From assembly GCA_022703485.1 (NCBI GenBank), contig JAKLDO010000030.1, positions 1 to 35,078 of the forward strand: 35,078 bases of DNA. The letters are read 5' to 3'. Positions 1-12,128 of the stretch are shown here, one piece after another (the stretch's first letter is position 1; every line of letters starts with the position of its first letter). The notes beneath the pieces are model-generated. The model was given only the letters and a program-made list of their open reading frames with translations, was not told where the DNA came from and did not search any database. The stretch comes from a bacterium (GTDB lineage: Bacteria > UBP6 > UBA1177). The position numbers and the translations under genes are program-made.

Positions 1-95
1 AAAGAGGTTGTTTTTATTAAAGTTTTTTCTTAACTTTCTGTTCTTTTTATTTTGAAATCGAACGGGTTAGGTAAATACAAAAGTGGAGATCAAAA

Positions 96-2789
<2,694 letters not shown>

Positions 2790-2827
2790 AGTGCTTTTTT
2801 ACGGAATAAAAAATTCAGGACTATGAA

Positions 2828-2849
2828 AAACACCTGATGTCCGGTGTTT
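2828..2849 (+). other. Short inverted repeat downstream of the large lipoprotein gene
   Basis: AAACACC (2828-2834) and GGTGTTT (2843-2849) pair perfectly over 7 bp with an 8-nt loop, 39 bases after the stop codon. Only three T residues end the stem, so this is at best a weak terminator. It is the only obvious candidate between the first gene and the next unit. Confidence 0.4.
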
Positions 2850-2904
2850 AAATAACTCAGTTAATTCAATATGATATGATAACAATCCAATGCTGGAAAA
2901 TTTC

Positions 2905-2933
2905 TTGACATTGTTTTTAAAATAAAATAGTCT
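2905..2933 (+). promoter_or_regulatory. Candidate sigma70-type promoter for module A
   Basis: A perfect TTGACA (2905-2910) is followed by a 17-base AT-rich spacer and TAGTCT (2928-2933), about 50 bases before the barrel gene at 2983. The -35 box is consensus but the -10 box matches only three of six positions. Its place in the 193-bp gap ahead of a long co-directional gene run supports it. Confidence 0.4.
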
Positions 2934-2982
2934 TCCCCGAGAGTTTTTGGTGGATTAACAATTCTATTTTAGGTAAGGAGCT

Positions 2983-3852
2983 ATGAAACACAGCAGATTA
3001 TCCATTTTTACAATCGTAATTTTTATGTTTCTTTCTTTCTCTCTTGCAGCCGATGATCTTTTTGATCTTGACGGCGGAAGCGGCGGAACGACTGAAGAAG
3101 GCGCTCCGGCTACTGATGCGGCCCCGGCAGGTGAACCTGCAAAGGAAGAAGCTGCACCTACCGATGCTCCCAAAACTGCAAACCTCGAGATAGGCGAGGC
3201 TGCGGCGGATTCAAAGTCCGAGAAAGAGCTTAGAGATCTGAACATCGACAAGAAAAAGAAGATCAAGGTCGTTCAGAAAAAGGATTTCAGCAAGGACGGT
3301 CGTTTCGAAATGGGTATCGATCTCGGTTTCATCAACGGAGACTGGGAGGATGTGCTTGTTGTCGGAGCAAGAATGGCATATCACATAAACGAGTACATAG
3401 CTATTCAGGGTCGTTTCCTTTATGGCGCCGTATCATGGGAGAACGAAACACTTAAACAGGCTGATGAAGCTGATGCGTATGTTGCAAAAAGCAATATGCT
3501 CATGTCAGGCGGACTTGGTGTTGTGTTTACTCCTTTCTACGGAAAACTCAGCATATTCGGTGATATGATACCGAAATATGATATCAATGTATCAGCAGGC
3601 GGATTCTACTACCAGACAAAATCTGAAGACAAGAATAAGAGCGTAAAGACCCTCACAAATCATAACGGTGCTTTCCAGATAGGTCTCGCTCCGAGAATAT
3701 TCCTTGGAAAGAATGCAAGTCTCAGCCTCAACTGCGACTGGTTCATAATGAAAGATAAGCGTCCGAAACAGGAAGGCGGAACGGCTGCCTATCTTAAATC
3801 AGATTTCATGTTTACGATCAATGCAAGCATGTTCCTTCCCTTTGCTAAGTAG
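2983..3852 (+). CDS. Predicted outer-membrane beta-barrel protein (GltA/GltB/NfsA-B-like role)
   Basis: This 289-aa protein has a Sec signal peptide ending near SLAADD. An Ala/Pro/Glu-rich low-complexity stretch (about 25-85) and a Lys-rich patch (KKKKIKVVQKKD, about 89-100) follow. From residue 105 to the end alternating hydrophobic and polar strands with aromatic girdles look like a small 8-10-strand barrel, and the last strand ends in Phe-Ala-Lys. AAGGAG precedes the ATG. It heads a gene run matching Glt/Nfs envelope machines, where two or more small barrels accompany TPR proteins. In that setting it would be an outer-membrane anchor or exit component. The barrel call is from the strand pattern; the role is from context. 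Confidence 0.7.
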   Translation: MKHSRLSIFTIVIFMFLSFSLAADDLFDLDGGSGGTTEEGAPATDAAPAGEPAKEEAAPTDAPKTANLEIGEAAADSKSEKELRDLNIDKKKKIKVVQKKDFSKDGRFEMGIDLGFINGDWEDVLVVGARMAYHINEYIAIQGRFLYGAVSWENETLKQADEADAYVAKSNMLMSGGLGVVFTPFYGKLSIFGDMIPKYDINVSAGGFYYQTKSEDKNKSVKTLTNHNGAFQIGLAPRIFLGKNASLSLNCDWFIMKDKRPKQEGGTAAYLKSDFMFTINASMFLPFAK

Positions 3853-3866
3853 TGGGGTGGCTGACA

Positions 3867-5486
3867 ATGAAAAAAATAACATGTCTACTCATAGCGCTCT
3901 CGCTGCTGATCGTTGCTTCGTGCGGTAATCAGCTCACGGTGCGCGAAAAAGAAATGAAAAAGTACGAAAAGATCGATACAGCGCTTGTCGAAGGTATGCC
4001 CGAGGCCATTACAAAGGTTGTCAAGGCATATAACGATGAAGATTATTTTACTTCGGCAGTCGGTTTCTACGCCATCATGAAGAACAAGGAATGGGACAGA
4101 CTTCACGAAACGGCAAGATATTATTATGCAGAGTCACTTTTCAGGATGGGACTCTATCAGGCATCTGAATATCAGCTTGCCGAGATCCTTTTCGAAGGTC
4201 CGGAATCCCATTACTTCATATCCAGCCTTCTTAAACTTCTCGCTGTTACCTATAAAACAGAGGATGAAAGGGTTCTTTTTGCAGTCCTTTCAAATGTCAA
4301 CTATTCATCACTTCCCAAGAAGTTCGCAAACGAGTTGACATACTACCTTGGAAAGATCAATTTCTATAACGGCCAGGATGAACAGGCAATCCAGATGTTC
4401 TCGCAGGTCAAGGACTACAGTTCGTTCTATCCTAAAGCTAAGTATTTCCTCGGTGTCATCCAGGTCAGACAGCAGATGTATGCAGAAGCTATGAAAAGTT
4501 TCACAGAGCTGAAGGAAATGCCGGATGATAAATATCTCGGCGGAGATATAAAGAAACTCAAGGGTATGGCGGAACTTGCTCTCGGTGAGTTGTACTATGC
4601 AGCTGCATGGAAAGCTCAGAACAAGCTCGCAATGTTCAATGTCGCATTGAACTATTTCTCAAATGTCGGCAGAGACAATCAGCAGTGGTTTGATTCTCTG
4701 TTTGCCAGAACGTGGGCTTCACTTATGATCGGAAGATTCGATGCAACACTTGGTACGGTCGTGACCCTGAGATCCCCTTTCTTCACAGACATATATTTCC
4801 CTGAGGTAAATATTGTTGAAGCTGTTACCTATTACAACCTCTGCCAGTATGACGAAGTCAATAAGGTCATTGATTATTTCTTCGGTGTCTATCCAGATTA
4901 CGCGCAGAAGATGACAGCATGGCTTGAAAGTGTATCAACCAAGACAGGTCTCGATATATATAAAGAGCTTCTTAAAATGTATAAAGATGCGCAGGAAGGT
5001 AAACCTACAGCTCTTCCCGAAGCCGTTCTTAAAAACATCCTTACAGAATCGCTTTTCCAGAGGAAGTTCTCTCACATAAAAGAGATCGAAAAAGAGCTCG
5101 CTATCATTGAAAATTCTCCGGAAGCGTTTAAAAAGAGCGTAATTGCACTGGATGTTTCCAAAAAGATGATGTATCAGCTTACAACGCTCAGGAATGAAGC
5201 CGGTATCTGGCTTGTTCAGAGAGTTCAGAACCTTAATGGTGAGCTTGCACAGCTTATCGCTGACATGAGAGCTATCCGTTTTGAGATGACAGACAGCCAG
5301 AAATCAGCCCTTGAAAAAGAAGAGCTTTATGGCAAAAATCTCAAAGAGGAAGACAAAAAACAGAAAGAGTCCGAGATGAATCCTTCGGTTCCTGACGGAT
5401 ATTACTATTATCCGTTTGACGGGGAATACTGGGAGGACGAACTCGGTTACTATTTCTTCAATGTACAGAATGCATGCAAGGAATAA
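3867..5486 (+). CDS. TPR lipoprotein, GltC-like
   Basis: I place the start at ATG 3867; an in-frame GTG at 3852 overlaps the previous stop and would add five residues before the signal. The 539-aa product begins MKKITCLLIALSLL and has a VASC lipobox (Cys19). The body is helical, with tetratricopeptide-like repeats across about residues 45-330 (for example ARYYYAESLFRMGLYQASEY). The C-terminal third is charged and helical and ends in a Tyr-rich segment. It is paralogous to the 761-aa protein at 13567: both share the order of helices around ELTYYLGKINFYNGQDEQA / ELIYYLGKSLFFDNQIEES. In Glt/Nfs machines GltC is the periplasmic TPR protein that meets the barrels; I transfer that role by position and architecture. 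The lipobox would tether it to the outer membrane. Confidence 0.75.
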   Translation: MKKITCLLIALSLLIVASCGNQLTVREKEMKKYEKIDTALVEGMPEAITKVVKAYNDEDYFTSAVGFYAIMKNKEWDRLHETARYYYAESLFRMGLYQASEYQLAEILFEGPESHYFISSLLKLLAVTYKTEDERVLFAVLSNVNYSSLPKKFANELTYYLGKINFYNGQDEQAIQMFSQVKDYSSFYPKAKYFLGVIQVRQQMYAEAMKSFTELKEMPDDKYLGGDIKKLKGMAELALGELYYAAAWKAQNKLAMFNVALNYFSNVGRDNQQWFDSLFARTWASLMIGRFDATLGTVVTLRSPFFTDIYFPEVNIVEAVTYYNLCQYDEVNKVIDYFFGVYPDYAQKMTAWLESVSTKTGLDIYKELLKMYKDAQEGKPTALPEAVLKNILTESLFQRKFSHIKEIEKELAIIENSPEAFKKSVIALDVSKKMMYQLTTLRNEAGIWLVQRVQNLNGELAQLIADMRAIRFEMTDSQKSALEKEELYGKNLKEEDKKQKESEMNPSVPDGYYYYPFDGEYWEDELGYYFFNVQNACKE

Positions 5487-5526
5487 TTATGGTATTGATA
5501 ATTTTAGAAAATAGGGGTTCCGGAAA

Positions 5527-8500
5527 ATGTTAAGAAATAAATTATTACGCACTCTTCTTGTGGTTGTGCTTGTCCTTTCTTTCAGTACCACTGTATTTGC
5601 ACAGAGGAAGAAAAGAGACGCAGAGACGACCGGTCCTAAAAAGACACAGATCGAGTCCATTGAAGTGAAGACTGACAGCAAATCAATGGAAAAAAGAGAT
5701 GAGGCTATCAAACAGCTGAACGAGCTTATCAAAGACTATCCAGAAGGTCCGAGAAAAGCTGAGGTCTACAGAAGAATGGCCGAGCTTTACTGGGAGAAGG
5801 CAAGAGGAATAAAGGCCGTTATCATGGTCGAGTACAACAAGAAAACAGATAAGTACTACGAAATGAACGATCCCAATGCTCCGATGCCTGAGCTTGATCT
5901 TAAAGCTTCATGGGAGTGGAACAACAAGGCGATAGATATTTGTGATTATATCATCAAGAAATATCCCGATTTCCAGAATATCGATGAAGTCTATTTCTTC
6001 ATGGCATCGAACCTCATGGAAGTTGGACAGCCGCTCAGAGCGGTCAGGTATTACACACTTGTCGTTGAAAAATACACCAATTCGAAGTTCGCCGCTGACG
6101 CATTCTTCGAAATGGGAGAATACTTTTTCAACAACAATAACGTTTTCAAGGCGATTCCTAACTACAAAGCGATCATAGACAAATATCCTACAAACAAATT
6201 CTACGGATTCGCTCTTTATAAGTATGCATGGTGTCTGTACAATGTCGGTGAATATGAGCAGTCAGTCAAGCTGTTCCAGCAGGTTGTCGAGACAGCGAAC
6301 AAGATCAACGATGTTGCTTTGAAAGAAGATGCGCTCAATGACATGGTCGCTCCCTATGCTGAATCAGGTACTGTCGATGATGCTGAAAGGTATTTCAAGA
6401 CAATAGTAAAAGAGCAGAAATATTTCATAGCGGTTCTGAAAAGACTTGCTGACATTTATTTCGATCAGGATAGAAGCGCTGAAGCGATAAAGATCTACAA
6501 GAAGCTTCAGTCTGAGGCTCCTGAGAGACCGGAAGGTCCGCAGTGGCAGAAACAGATAGTTGAATGCCACAAGAAGCTTAATGACAAGGATTCTGTAAGA
6601 AAAGAGATCATAAACCTTGTCAAGAACTATGCTGATGCAGGCGCAGTATGGGTTAAAGCCAACGCAAAGGATGAGACGACACTTGAAAGTGCCCGTCAGA
6701 CAGCTGAAGCAGCTCTGAGAATACTCACGGTTGATTATCACAATGAAGCCAGAAAGACAAAAGGTGAAGAGACATGGAAGATCGTCGGTGAACTTTATCC
6801 GACATATCTTAAATATTTCCCGAAATCTGAAGCTTCTTACGATATGCGTTTCAACTTCGCAGAGTTCCTTTATGATCACAAGAAATATCCTGAAGCCGGT
6901 GACCAGTACCAGATGGTTGCTGAGATGAATCCTAAAGGACATCATTTTGAGGATGCTTCATACGGTGCTGTAAGCTGTTTCGGAGCGCTTCTTGAAAAAG
7001 ATCAGAAAGAGGCAAAAGAGCAGGCAAAACAGAGAGTCGCAAAGGCAAAAAGTGAAGGATCAGGCGAAATACAGGCAAACATGGTAAAGACTGCCGATGA
7101 TAAAGATGCAGGTAAAAAAGATGTTGTAGCCGATGAGTTCAAACCAAAACCGATCCCTGAGCTTCATCAGAAATATATAAATGCATGTGATACATATATT
7201 AAGAACATTCCTCAGTCCAAATACCTTGTTGATATCATTTATCAGCAGGCTATCACATATTACGCATTTAACCATTTTGACAAAGCAGTTCCTGTTTTTG
7301 AAATGATAGTTCAGAAGTATCCGAGAAACAACCTTGCTGTTTTCTCAGCTGACTTGATAATGGACTCTCTCAATATGTCGAAAGACTGGGAGGCTATTAA
7401 TAATAAGTCCAGAGAGTTCTTGAGAAATTCAGCTCTTCTTTCGGGTCAGAACAGGTTAAAGGCCGACCTTGAAAAATTTAAGGAAATGGCAACCTTCTAC
7501 TCAGCTGACATTCCTTTTAAAAATGGAAAAGGTCTTGAGTCGGCTGATAGGTATATGGCATTTGTAACAGAATTCCCGAAATCAAAGTTCAATGATGTTG
7601 CGATGTACAATGCGGTAGTTTATTACCAGAAAGGCGGAGACCTTTACAAGTCGATAAGAGTTCAGGAACAGTTCCTCAGGGAAACGGACGATATTTATAA
7701 AAAATCGAACCTTAAAGACAAAGTTATGTTCGGTCTCGCAAAGAACTATGAAGCAATTGCATATTATGACAAGGCGGCTGAACTTTATATTCAGTTCATC
7801 GAAAAAGCTCCAGGCAGCACAGATGCCAGAGATGCCGTTTACAATGCTGCAGTACTCTATGAGAGTATCGGTGAAACAGAGAAGGCTATTGACAACTACA
7901 GACTTTATGTCGATAAATATGCAAAAACTGACAAGGAGAAAGCGCAGATAGCTCTTCAGTACGGCTACATCTGGATGAGAAAAGGTAAAACATTCTATGA
8001 TAAGGCTGAGAAAGGTTTTGATAAATTCCTTGTTGACCATGCAGATATTGAAGGTCTCAGTGATTATGTCTATATAGACGAAAATGGTAAAGCAAAAGCT
8101 CTTAAATCAGAACCCAAGGTCAAAGTAGAGAAAGGTGATCCCAATACCATCCTTGCTCTTTTCGGTGCAAAAATAAAAATGGAAAAGGAAAGTGCTGACA
8201 AGAAAGGATATTACAAAACTATTGACCATGTTCTTCAGATCTTCAGAACTGGTGAGTTCAAGGAAAAAGAAGATTTGAATGAAGTCTCACGCGATATAAT
8301 TGCGGAAGCCCTTCTTGAAGAAATTCTGCCTGAGTACAACGATTATATGGCAGTGAAATTTGATAACATCAAGATCGAAAAGAAAATGAAAGGATATGAG
8401 CTCATTCAGATGGGTTTTGATGTTCAGGATGGAAAGGTCATTCATCTTGGTGATGCCGATGTCAGCCAGCTTATGCCGAGCGAGATTGCCAATATAAAGG

Positions 8501-9171
8501 CGGCCGCTAAGGTCAAAGATGATTTCAACAAGGAATCACAGGACAAAATGACCAAGAAGATCGAGTTGACAGTCAGCCTTTCTGATAAATATGCCAAGAT
8601 CATTGAAATGGCTAAGTCTGCAAGGTTTACTCCCGCCGCTCTTTATTACATCGGTAAGATATACAAAGACCTTACGGATCAGATGTTCAATGCTCCTTTA
8701 GCTCCGTGGCTCAGTGATGCCCAGATAGCAGAGTATAAGAACTATCTTGACGAGAAAGCTTTCGGTGCACAGAAAAATGCGGTCGCATTCTTTGAAGGCG
8801 CCATGAAAAAGGGATATGAGACATCCGTTTACAACGAATGGGTTGCAAAGGCTAAGTATGAACTCAGGTTCTTCCAGGAAGTTACCGGCGGTAAATACTA
8901 CGATGAGAACGAAATGATCCCGGCTCCTGACATGATAGAGACATCTTCACTTATCGGAAAGATAGATATTGATTTCAAATTCCCGAAAATATCTGATGAG
9001 GAAAGAAAAAGTCTTAAAGAAATGCTGAATAAGCCTAGAGCAGTACCTGTCCAGAACAATACTGCGGCTCCGGTTGTAAATGAGCAGAAAACAGAGAGTC
9101 CAGCTCCTGCTCCGGCACCGGCTGAAAGTGCAAGTCCAGCAGAAACAGTGAATGAGAAACAGGGAGAGTAA
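5527..9171 (+). CDS. Giant periplasmic TPR protein, AgmU/GltD-like
   Basis: The 1214-aa protein has a signal peptide (MLRNKLLRTLLVVVLVLS, cleavage near VFAQ). BamD-like TPR units fill much of the length, clearest at about residues 60-330 (ADAFFEMGEYFFNNNNVFKA, YGFALYKYAWCLYNVGEYEQ) and 430-800. A less repetitive charged region follows (about 850-1150), then a Pro/Ala-rich tail (SPAPAPAPAES). The length is close to that of M. xanthus AgmU/GltD (about 1200 aa), a TPR protein of the gliding complex. It is paralogous to the 1099-aa protein at 15849: both have a Trp after short TPRs (ADAGAVWVKANAKD / YDSAGEWARINRGN) and a similar C-terminal region. It probably bridges the inner-membrane transducer to outer-membrane parts. 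The next gene starts 2 bases after its stop. Confidence 0.75.
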   Translation: MLRNKLLRTLLVVVLVLSFSTTVFAQRKKRDAETTGPKKTQIESIEVKTDSKSMEKRDEAIKQLNELIKDYPEGPRKAEVYRRMAELYWEKARGIKAVIMVEYNKKTDKYYEMNDPNAPMPELDLKASWEWNNKAIDICDYIIKKYPDFQNIDEVYFFMASNLMEVGQPLRAVRYYTLVVEKYTNSKFAADAFFEMGEYFFNNNNVFKAIPNYKAIIDKYPTNKFYGFALYKYAWCLYNVGEYEQSVKLFQQVVETANKINDVALKEDALNDMVAPYAESGTVDDAERYFKTIVKEQKYFIAVLKRLADIYFDQDRSAEAIKIYKKLQSEAPERPEGPQWQKQIVECHKKLNDKDSVRKEIINLVKNYADAGAVWVKANAKDETTLESARQTAEAALRILTVDYHNEARKTKGEETWKIVGELYPTYLKYFPKSEASYDMRFNFAEFLYDHKKYPEAGDQYQMVAEMNPKGHHFEDASYGAVSCFGALLEKDQKEAKEQAKQRVAKAKSEGSGEIQANMVKTADDKDAGKKDVVADEFKPKPIPELHQKYINACDTYIKNIPQSKYLVDIIYQQAITYYAFNHFDKAVPVFEMIVQKYPRNNLAVFSADLIMDSLNMSKDWEAINNKSREFLRNSALLSGQNRLKADLEKFKEMATFYSADIPFKNGKGLESADRYMAFVTEFPKSKFNDVAMYNAVVYYQKGGDLYKSIRVQEQFLRETDDIYKKSNLKDKVMFGLAKNYEAIAYYDKAAELYIQFIEKAPGSTDARDAVYNAAVLYESIGETEKAIDNYRLYVDKYAKTDKEKAQIALQYGYIWMRKGKTFYDKAEKGFDKFLVDHADIEGLSDYVYIDENGKAKALKSEPKVKVEKGDPNTILALFGAKIKMEKESADKKGYYKTIDHVLQIFRTGEFKEKEDLNEVSRDIIAEALLEEILPEYNDYMAVKFDNIKIEKKMKGYELIQMGFDVQDGKVIHLGDADVSQLMPSEIANIKAAAKVKDDFNKESQDKMTKKIELTVSLSDKYAKIIEMAKSARFTPAALYYIGKIYKDLTDQMFNAPLAPWLSDAQIAEYKNYLDEKAFGAQKNAVAFFEGAMKKGYETSVYNEWVAKAKYELRFFQEVTGGKYYDENEMIPAPDMIETSSLIGKIDIDFKFPKISDEERKSLKEMLNKPRAVPVQNNTAAPVVNEQKTESPAPAPAPAESASPAETVNEKQGE

Positions 9172-9173
9172 CA

Positions 9174-10328
9174 ATGAAAAGATTTATACTGATCTCTTTA
9201 GGAATTTCTCTTCTCTTTGTTTCCTGCGCAACCGCTCCGGAAAAGAAGGAAGAGGTAAAGGAAGATAAAAAAATAGTACTTATCAAAGAAGCTCCGAAAG
9301 AACCGGAAGACTGGGCTAAATATTACACTCAGCTTGGTCTTGAAGCTCTTGAAGTGAAGGATGGCAAAGTTGATTTTGATAAAGCTGTCAGCTACTTTGA
9401 AATGGCCGTTGAGGCATATCCGAAAGCACCCATAGTGCACTATAATCTCGGTCTTGTTTATCAGAGAAAGGGCGATGACCAGAATGCGGTTAAAAATTAT
9501 AACAAGGCTCTTGAACTGGATCCAAAATATTCACTTCCTGTCATAAACAAAGCAGCTATCTATGCAAATAAGCTTGAGTATAACAGAGCCATAGATGTAT
9601 GTGATAAATTCCTTGAAAAGGAAAATGATAAGGATAAAGGAGTTCTTTCCGCAGTTGCCGGATTCCATCTCCTTAAAGGCGACTTTGTAAATGCAATACA
9701 GTCTGTTAGAAAGATCCTTATTCAGGAGCAGTCGAACGTTGATGCTCTTAAGAACCTCGGTATGATCTATTTCAAGAAAAAAGATATGGGTCTGGCTGCA
9801 ATGGTTACAACAAACTCATATAATATCAAATCTGATGATGCCGGTATTGCGAACAACAGAGGCGTTCTGTACTCTTCACAGCAGGACGATTCTCTGGCGA
9901 TGCTTTTCTTTGTAAAGGCTATCCAGAACGACCAGAAGAACAAAAGTGCCAATTTCAATGTAGGTTCCATTGCTATGAAATATGGAGATGCGGAAACTGC
10001 ATATGAAAAATTCTCGATAGTTCTTTCACAGGACCCTGATAATGTTCTTGCAAGGATAGGTCTTGCAATAGCTCTGAGAGGCCTTGGAAGGTTTGAAGAT
10101 GCTGAAAAAGAGTATATGAATGTGCTTGGCAAAGATCCCAACAATGCGCTTGCAACATTCAATCTCGGCGTTCTTCATTACGATCATATGAACAAGAAAG
10201 TCGAGGCAAAGAGAAGTTTTAGAAAATACATATCTCTTGAAACAGTTCCTGAGACCCATATCGTTCATCAGTATCTTAAAGATGCTGTTAATATCAGGCC
10301 TGTTGAGAAAGTTGAAGAGCAGAAGTAA
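9174..10328 (+). CDS. TPR lipoprotein, AglT/GltE-like
   Basis: The 384-aa product has a lipobox FVSC (Cys18, followed by Ala, compatible with outer-membrane sorting) and a Lys/Glu-rich linker. Canonical TPRs run from about residue 45 to 370, such as APIVHYNLGLVYQRKGDDQN, NALATFNLGVLHYDHMNKK and NVLARIGLAIALRGLGRFED. Such TPRs usually form a protein-protein interaction solenoid. AglT/GltE in M. xanthus is an outer-membrane TPR lipoprotein that pairs with GltD; order, size and lipidation fit here. It is paralogous to the 523-aa lipoprotein at 19145. Translation is probably coupled to the upstream giant TPR gene, 2 bases away, with GGGAG before the ATG. The family call is from architecture and synteny, not a search. 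Confidence 0.78.
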   Translation: MKRFILISLGISLLFVSCATAPEKKEEVKEDKKIVLIKEAPKEPEDWAKYYTQLGLEALEVKDGKVDFDKAVSYFEMAVEAYPKAPIVHYNLGLVYQRKGDDQNAVKNYNKALELDPKYSLPVINKAAIYANKLEYNRAIDVCDKFLEKENDKDKGVLSAVAGFHLLKGDFVNAIQSVRKILIQEQSNVDALKNLGMIYFKKKDMGLAAMVTTNSYNIKSDDAGIANNRGVLYSSQQDDSLAMLFFVKAIQNDQKNKSANFNVGSIAMKYGDAETAYEKFSIVLSQDPDNVLARIGLAIALRGLGRFEDAEKEYMNVLGKDPNNALATFNLGVLHYDHMNKKVEAKRSFRKYISLETVPETHIVHQYLKDAVNIRPVEKVEEQK

Positions 10329-10331
10329 AAA

Positions 10332-10360
10332 TTGATATTTTAAGTGTTTGTGTATAAAGT
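10332..10360 (+). promoter_or_regulatory. Possible internal promoter
   Basis: TTGATA (10332-10337), a 17-base spacer and TAAAGT (10355-10360) lie in the 66-bp gap before the small gene at 10395. Nine of twelve consensus positions match. AT-rich gaps produce such matches by chance, so this is weak. Confidence 0.25.
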
Positions 10361-10394
10361 AACTTGCTTTAGATCTTTAATGGAGGTCAATGCG

Positions 10395-10664
10395 ATGAGA
10401 AAGCTTCTGATGCTGGCGGTAGTTCTGCTTGCTTTCGGATTTTCGTGGGCCCAGGAAGCTCAGGAGACCGATGAACAGGGCAGACTGGTTAAATACCGTG
10501 AAAAGACAGTTATCGATTTTGAAGATGTAATGCTTGAGGGACAGATAAAGAAACCTTCGGGTTCTTTCCTTATGGATAGATCAAAAACAAAATTTAACTC
10601 CTTGATAAATTTGAAGAAAGACTTCAACAAGGAGCTTGTAAGGTCTGTTGACCTGCTTAACTGA
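10395..10664 (+). CDS. Small secreted protein, paralogue of the one at 20779
   Basis: I chose ATG 10395 because GGAGG sits at 10382-10386 and the product then begins with a clean signal peptide (MRKLLMLAVVLLAFGFSWAQ). Upstream in-frame starts (GTG 10344, ATG 10380) would add a non-signal extension or overlap the ribosome site. The mature part is only about 70 residues, with a core of the form LEGxIxKPxxxFLxxRxK (LEGQIKKPSGSFLMDRSK). The small protein at 20779 carries the matching IEGTIQKPEVMHFLSRAK. Each copy follows a GltE-like TPR lipoprotein gene and precedes inner-membrane machine genes. I do not recognise a named family. It is probably a periplasmic accessory subunit. Confidence 0.75.
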   Translation: MRKLLMLAVVLLAFGFSWAQEAQETDEQGRLVKYREKTVIDFEDVMLEGQIKKPSGSFLMDRSKTKFNSLINLKKDFNKELVRSVDLLN

Positions 10665-10706
10665 GAGTGTTGTTAATGTTTAACTTTTTAATATGAGGCC
10701 GGTGCT

Positions 10707-12116
10707 ATGCCTGAACAAACAAAGTTGAGAAAAAGACTGCTTTATGATTTGTCTCCTATCCCGGAAGTTCCTGTTAATAAGGATTATGCCGGGAAATTAG
10801 AGCCTGAAGTTAGAGTTGTTTATGATCACAGAGTGCTTCTTGACCTTAAGAAGATCAAGAAAAGTTACAGAGTCGGTTCTGAAACAGCAGCTGATTGCGT
10901 AGTTGATGACGGTTATCTGAGCGATCCATCTATCGAATTCGCAACAGTTTCCGGGGATCAGTTCATTGTAAACCTTAAAGATTGCTTCAAAGGTTCAATT
11001 TACAAGGGAACGGAAAAAACCGATATAACATCTTACATGAAATCCGGGAATACGAATGTTGAAGTGGATGACAAGACGCTGGTTGTGGTTGAGCTTGGCA
11101 AAATAACGCTTTGCGCAATGAAATCACCCAAGGAACCTTATAGGACAGGAGGGTTCCTTAAGCAATTCGATGCGGCGTTCGCTCTCCTGATGTTCGTTGT
11201 TTTCATTCTTGGCTTCTTCTTCTTTAATATGCTTATGGAAACTCCTCCGATAGAAGTCGATATTTTTGAGCTTGATAACAGGTTTGCGAAAATGATCGTT
11301 GAAAAAGAAGATGATGTAAAAGTTGAAGAACTTGAAGAAGAAAAGAAGATAAAGCTCGAGAAACCGAAAGAAGGTCTTGTCGAAGCAAGCCAGCAGAGAA
11401 AATCTCTGGGAGAAGAAGGCAGGGTCGGTGATAAAAAAAGCAGAGTTGCCAACGCTCAGGGTTCCGCAAGAAGAGGTCTTGATGCAAAGGTTGCTCAGAG
11501 CTCAGGTATCATGGGAGCACTTTCATCAGGTGCGGCAAGCTTTGATAGAGTTTTCGGCGGTGGCGGACTTGGTGCAGGCATGGAGAAGACGCTCGGTTCT
11601 GTAACTGGTCTTTCCGGAGTTGATCAGTTCGGTTCAGGCGGTCTTGGAACAAGAGGTTTCGGTACCGGCGGCGGCGGAAACGCACTGGGTATCGGAGGTC
11701 TTGGAACTAGAGGCCGTGGGGGCGGAGGCGGCGGAAAATACGGTATGGCTGCAGGTCAGATCGGAAGAAAAGGCCGTTCAGATATCAGTGCAGGCGGCGG
11801 TCAGGCAGTCATCATGGGTGCTCTGGATAAATCTGTCATTGATGCTTATATTCAGAGAAACCTTGCTAAGATAAGGTGGTGTTATGAGAAAGAGCTTAAC
11901 AAAGATCCGAAACTTTTCGGAAGAATTGTTATCAATTTCATAATTTCCGGAACGGGTGCGGTAAGCAGTTCCAAAGTCAACAGGACGACAATGGGCAACC
12001 AGAATGTTGAAAGCTGTGTTGCAGACCAGATAAAGAAAATAAGATTCCCTGCTCCCAAAGGAGGCGGTATTGTTATTGTTAACTATCCGTTCGTATTTAA
12101 GCATTCAGAAGGCTAA
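10707..12116 (+). CDS. GltG/PglI-like transducer: FHA-like domain, one TM, Gly-rich linker, AgmX/PglI C-terminal domain
   Basis: There is no N-terminal signal. The cytoplasmic part (about residues 25-140) looks FHA-like, with a KKSYRVGSETAADCVVDD segment resembling the binding loop. One membrane helix spans about 155-176 (FALLMFVVFILGFFFF). A Glu/Lys-rich segment (185-225) and a Gly-rich flexible linker (about 265-350) follow. The C-terminus (about 371-469) is a TonB-C-like AgmX/PglI domain with Cys392 (RWCYEKEL) and Cys437 (ESCVADQIKKIRFP) and a final beta-strand. M. xanthus GltG/PglI has the same layout. Such proteins link a proton-driven ExbBD-type motor to periplasmic partners. No motor gene is adjacent; the nearest is at 21060. 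The stop codon directly abuts an ATG at 12117. Confidence 0.82.
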   Translation: MPEQTKLRKRLLYDLSPIPEVPVNKDYAGKLEPEVRVVYDHRVLLDLKKIKKSYRVGSETAADCVVDDGYLSDPSIEFATVSGDQFIVNLKDCFKGSIYKGTEKTDITSYMKSGNTNVEVDDKTLVVVELGKITLCAMKSPKEPYRTGGFLKQFDAAFALLMFVVFILGFFFFNMLMETPPIEVDIFELDNRFAKMIVEKEDDVKVEELEEEKKIKLEKPKEGLVEASQQRKSLGEEGRVGDKKSRVANAQGSARRGLDAKVAQSSGIMGALSSGAASFDRVFGGGGLGAGMEKTLGSVTGLSGVDQFGSGGLGTRGFGTGGGGNALGIGGLGTRGRGGGGGGKYGMAAGQIGRKGRSDISAGGGQAVIMGALDKSVIDAYIQRNLAKIRWCYEKELNKDPKLFGRIVINFIISGTGAVSSSKVNRTTMGNQNVESCVADQIKKIRFPAPKGGGIVIVNYPFVFKHSEG

Positions 12117-12128
12117 ATGGAGAGAAAA

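Noticed and set aside
1..95. Promoter in the first 95 bases
   Set aside because: The stretch is T-rich and holds several weak -10-like words but no convincing pair of boxes; only the GGAG ribosome site is clear.
2828..2849. Rho-independent terminator after the first gene
   Set aside because: The 7-bp AT-rich stem lacks a following T run; it is listed only as an inverted repeat.
6364..8040. Antisense open frames within the giant TPR gene
   Set aside because: They are shadow frames from skewed codon use in a long coding region, with no initiation signals or recognisable products.
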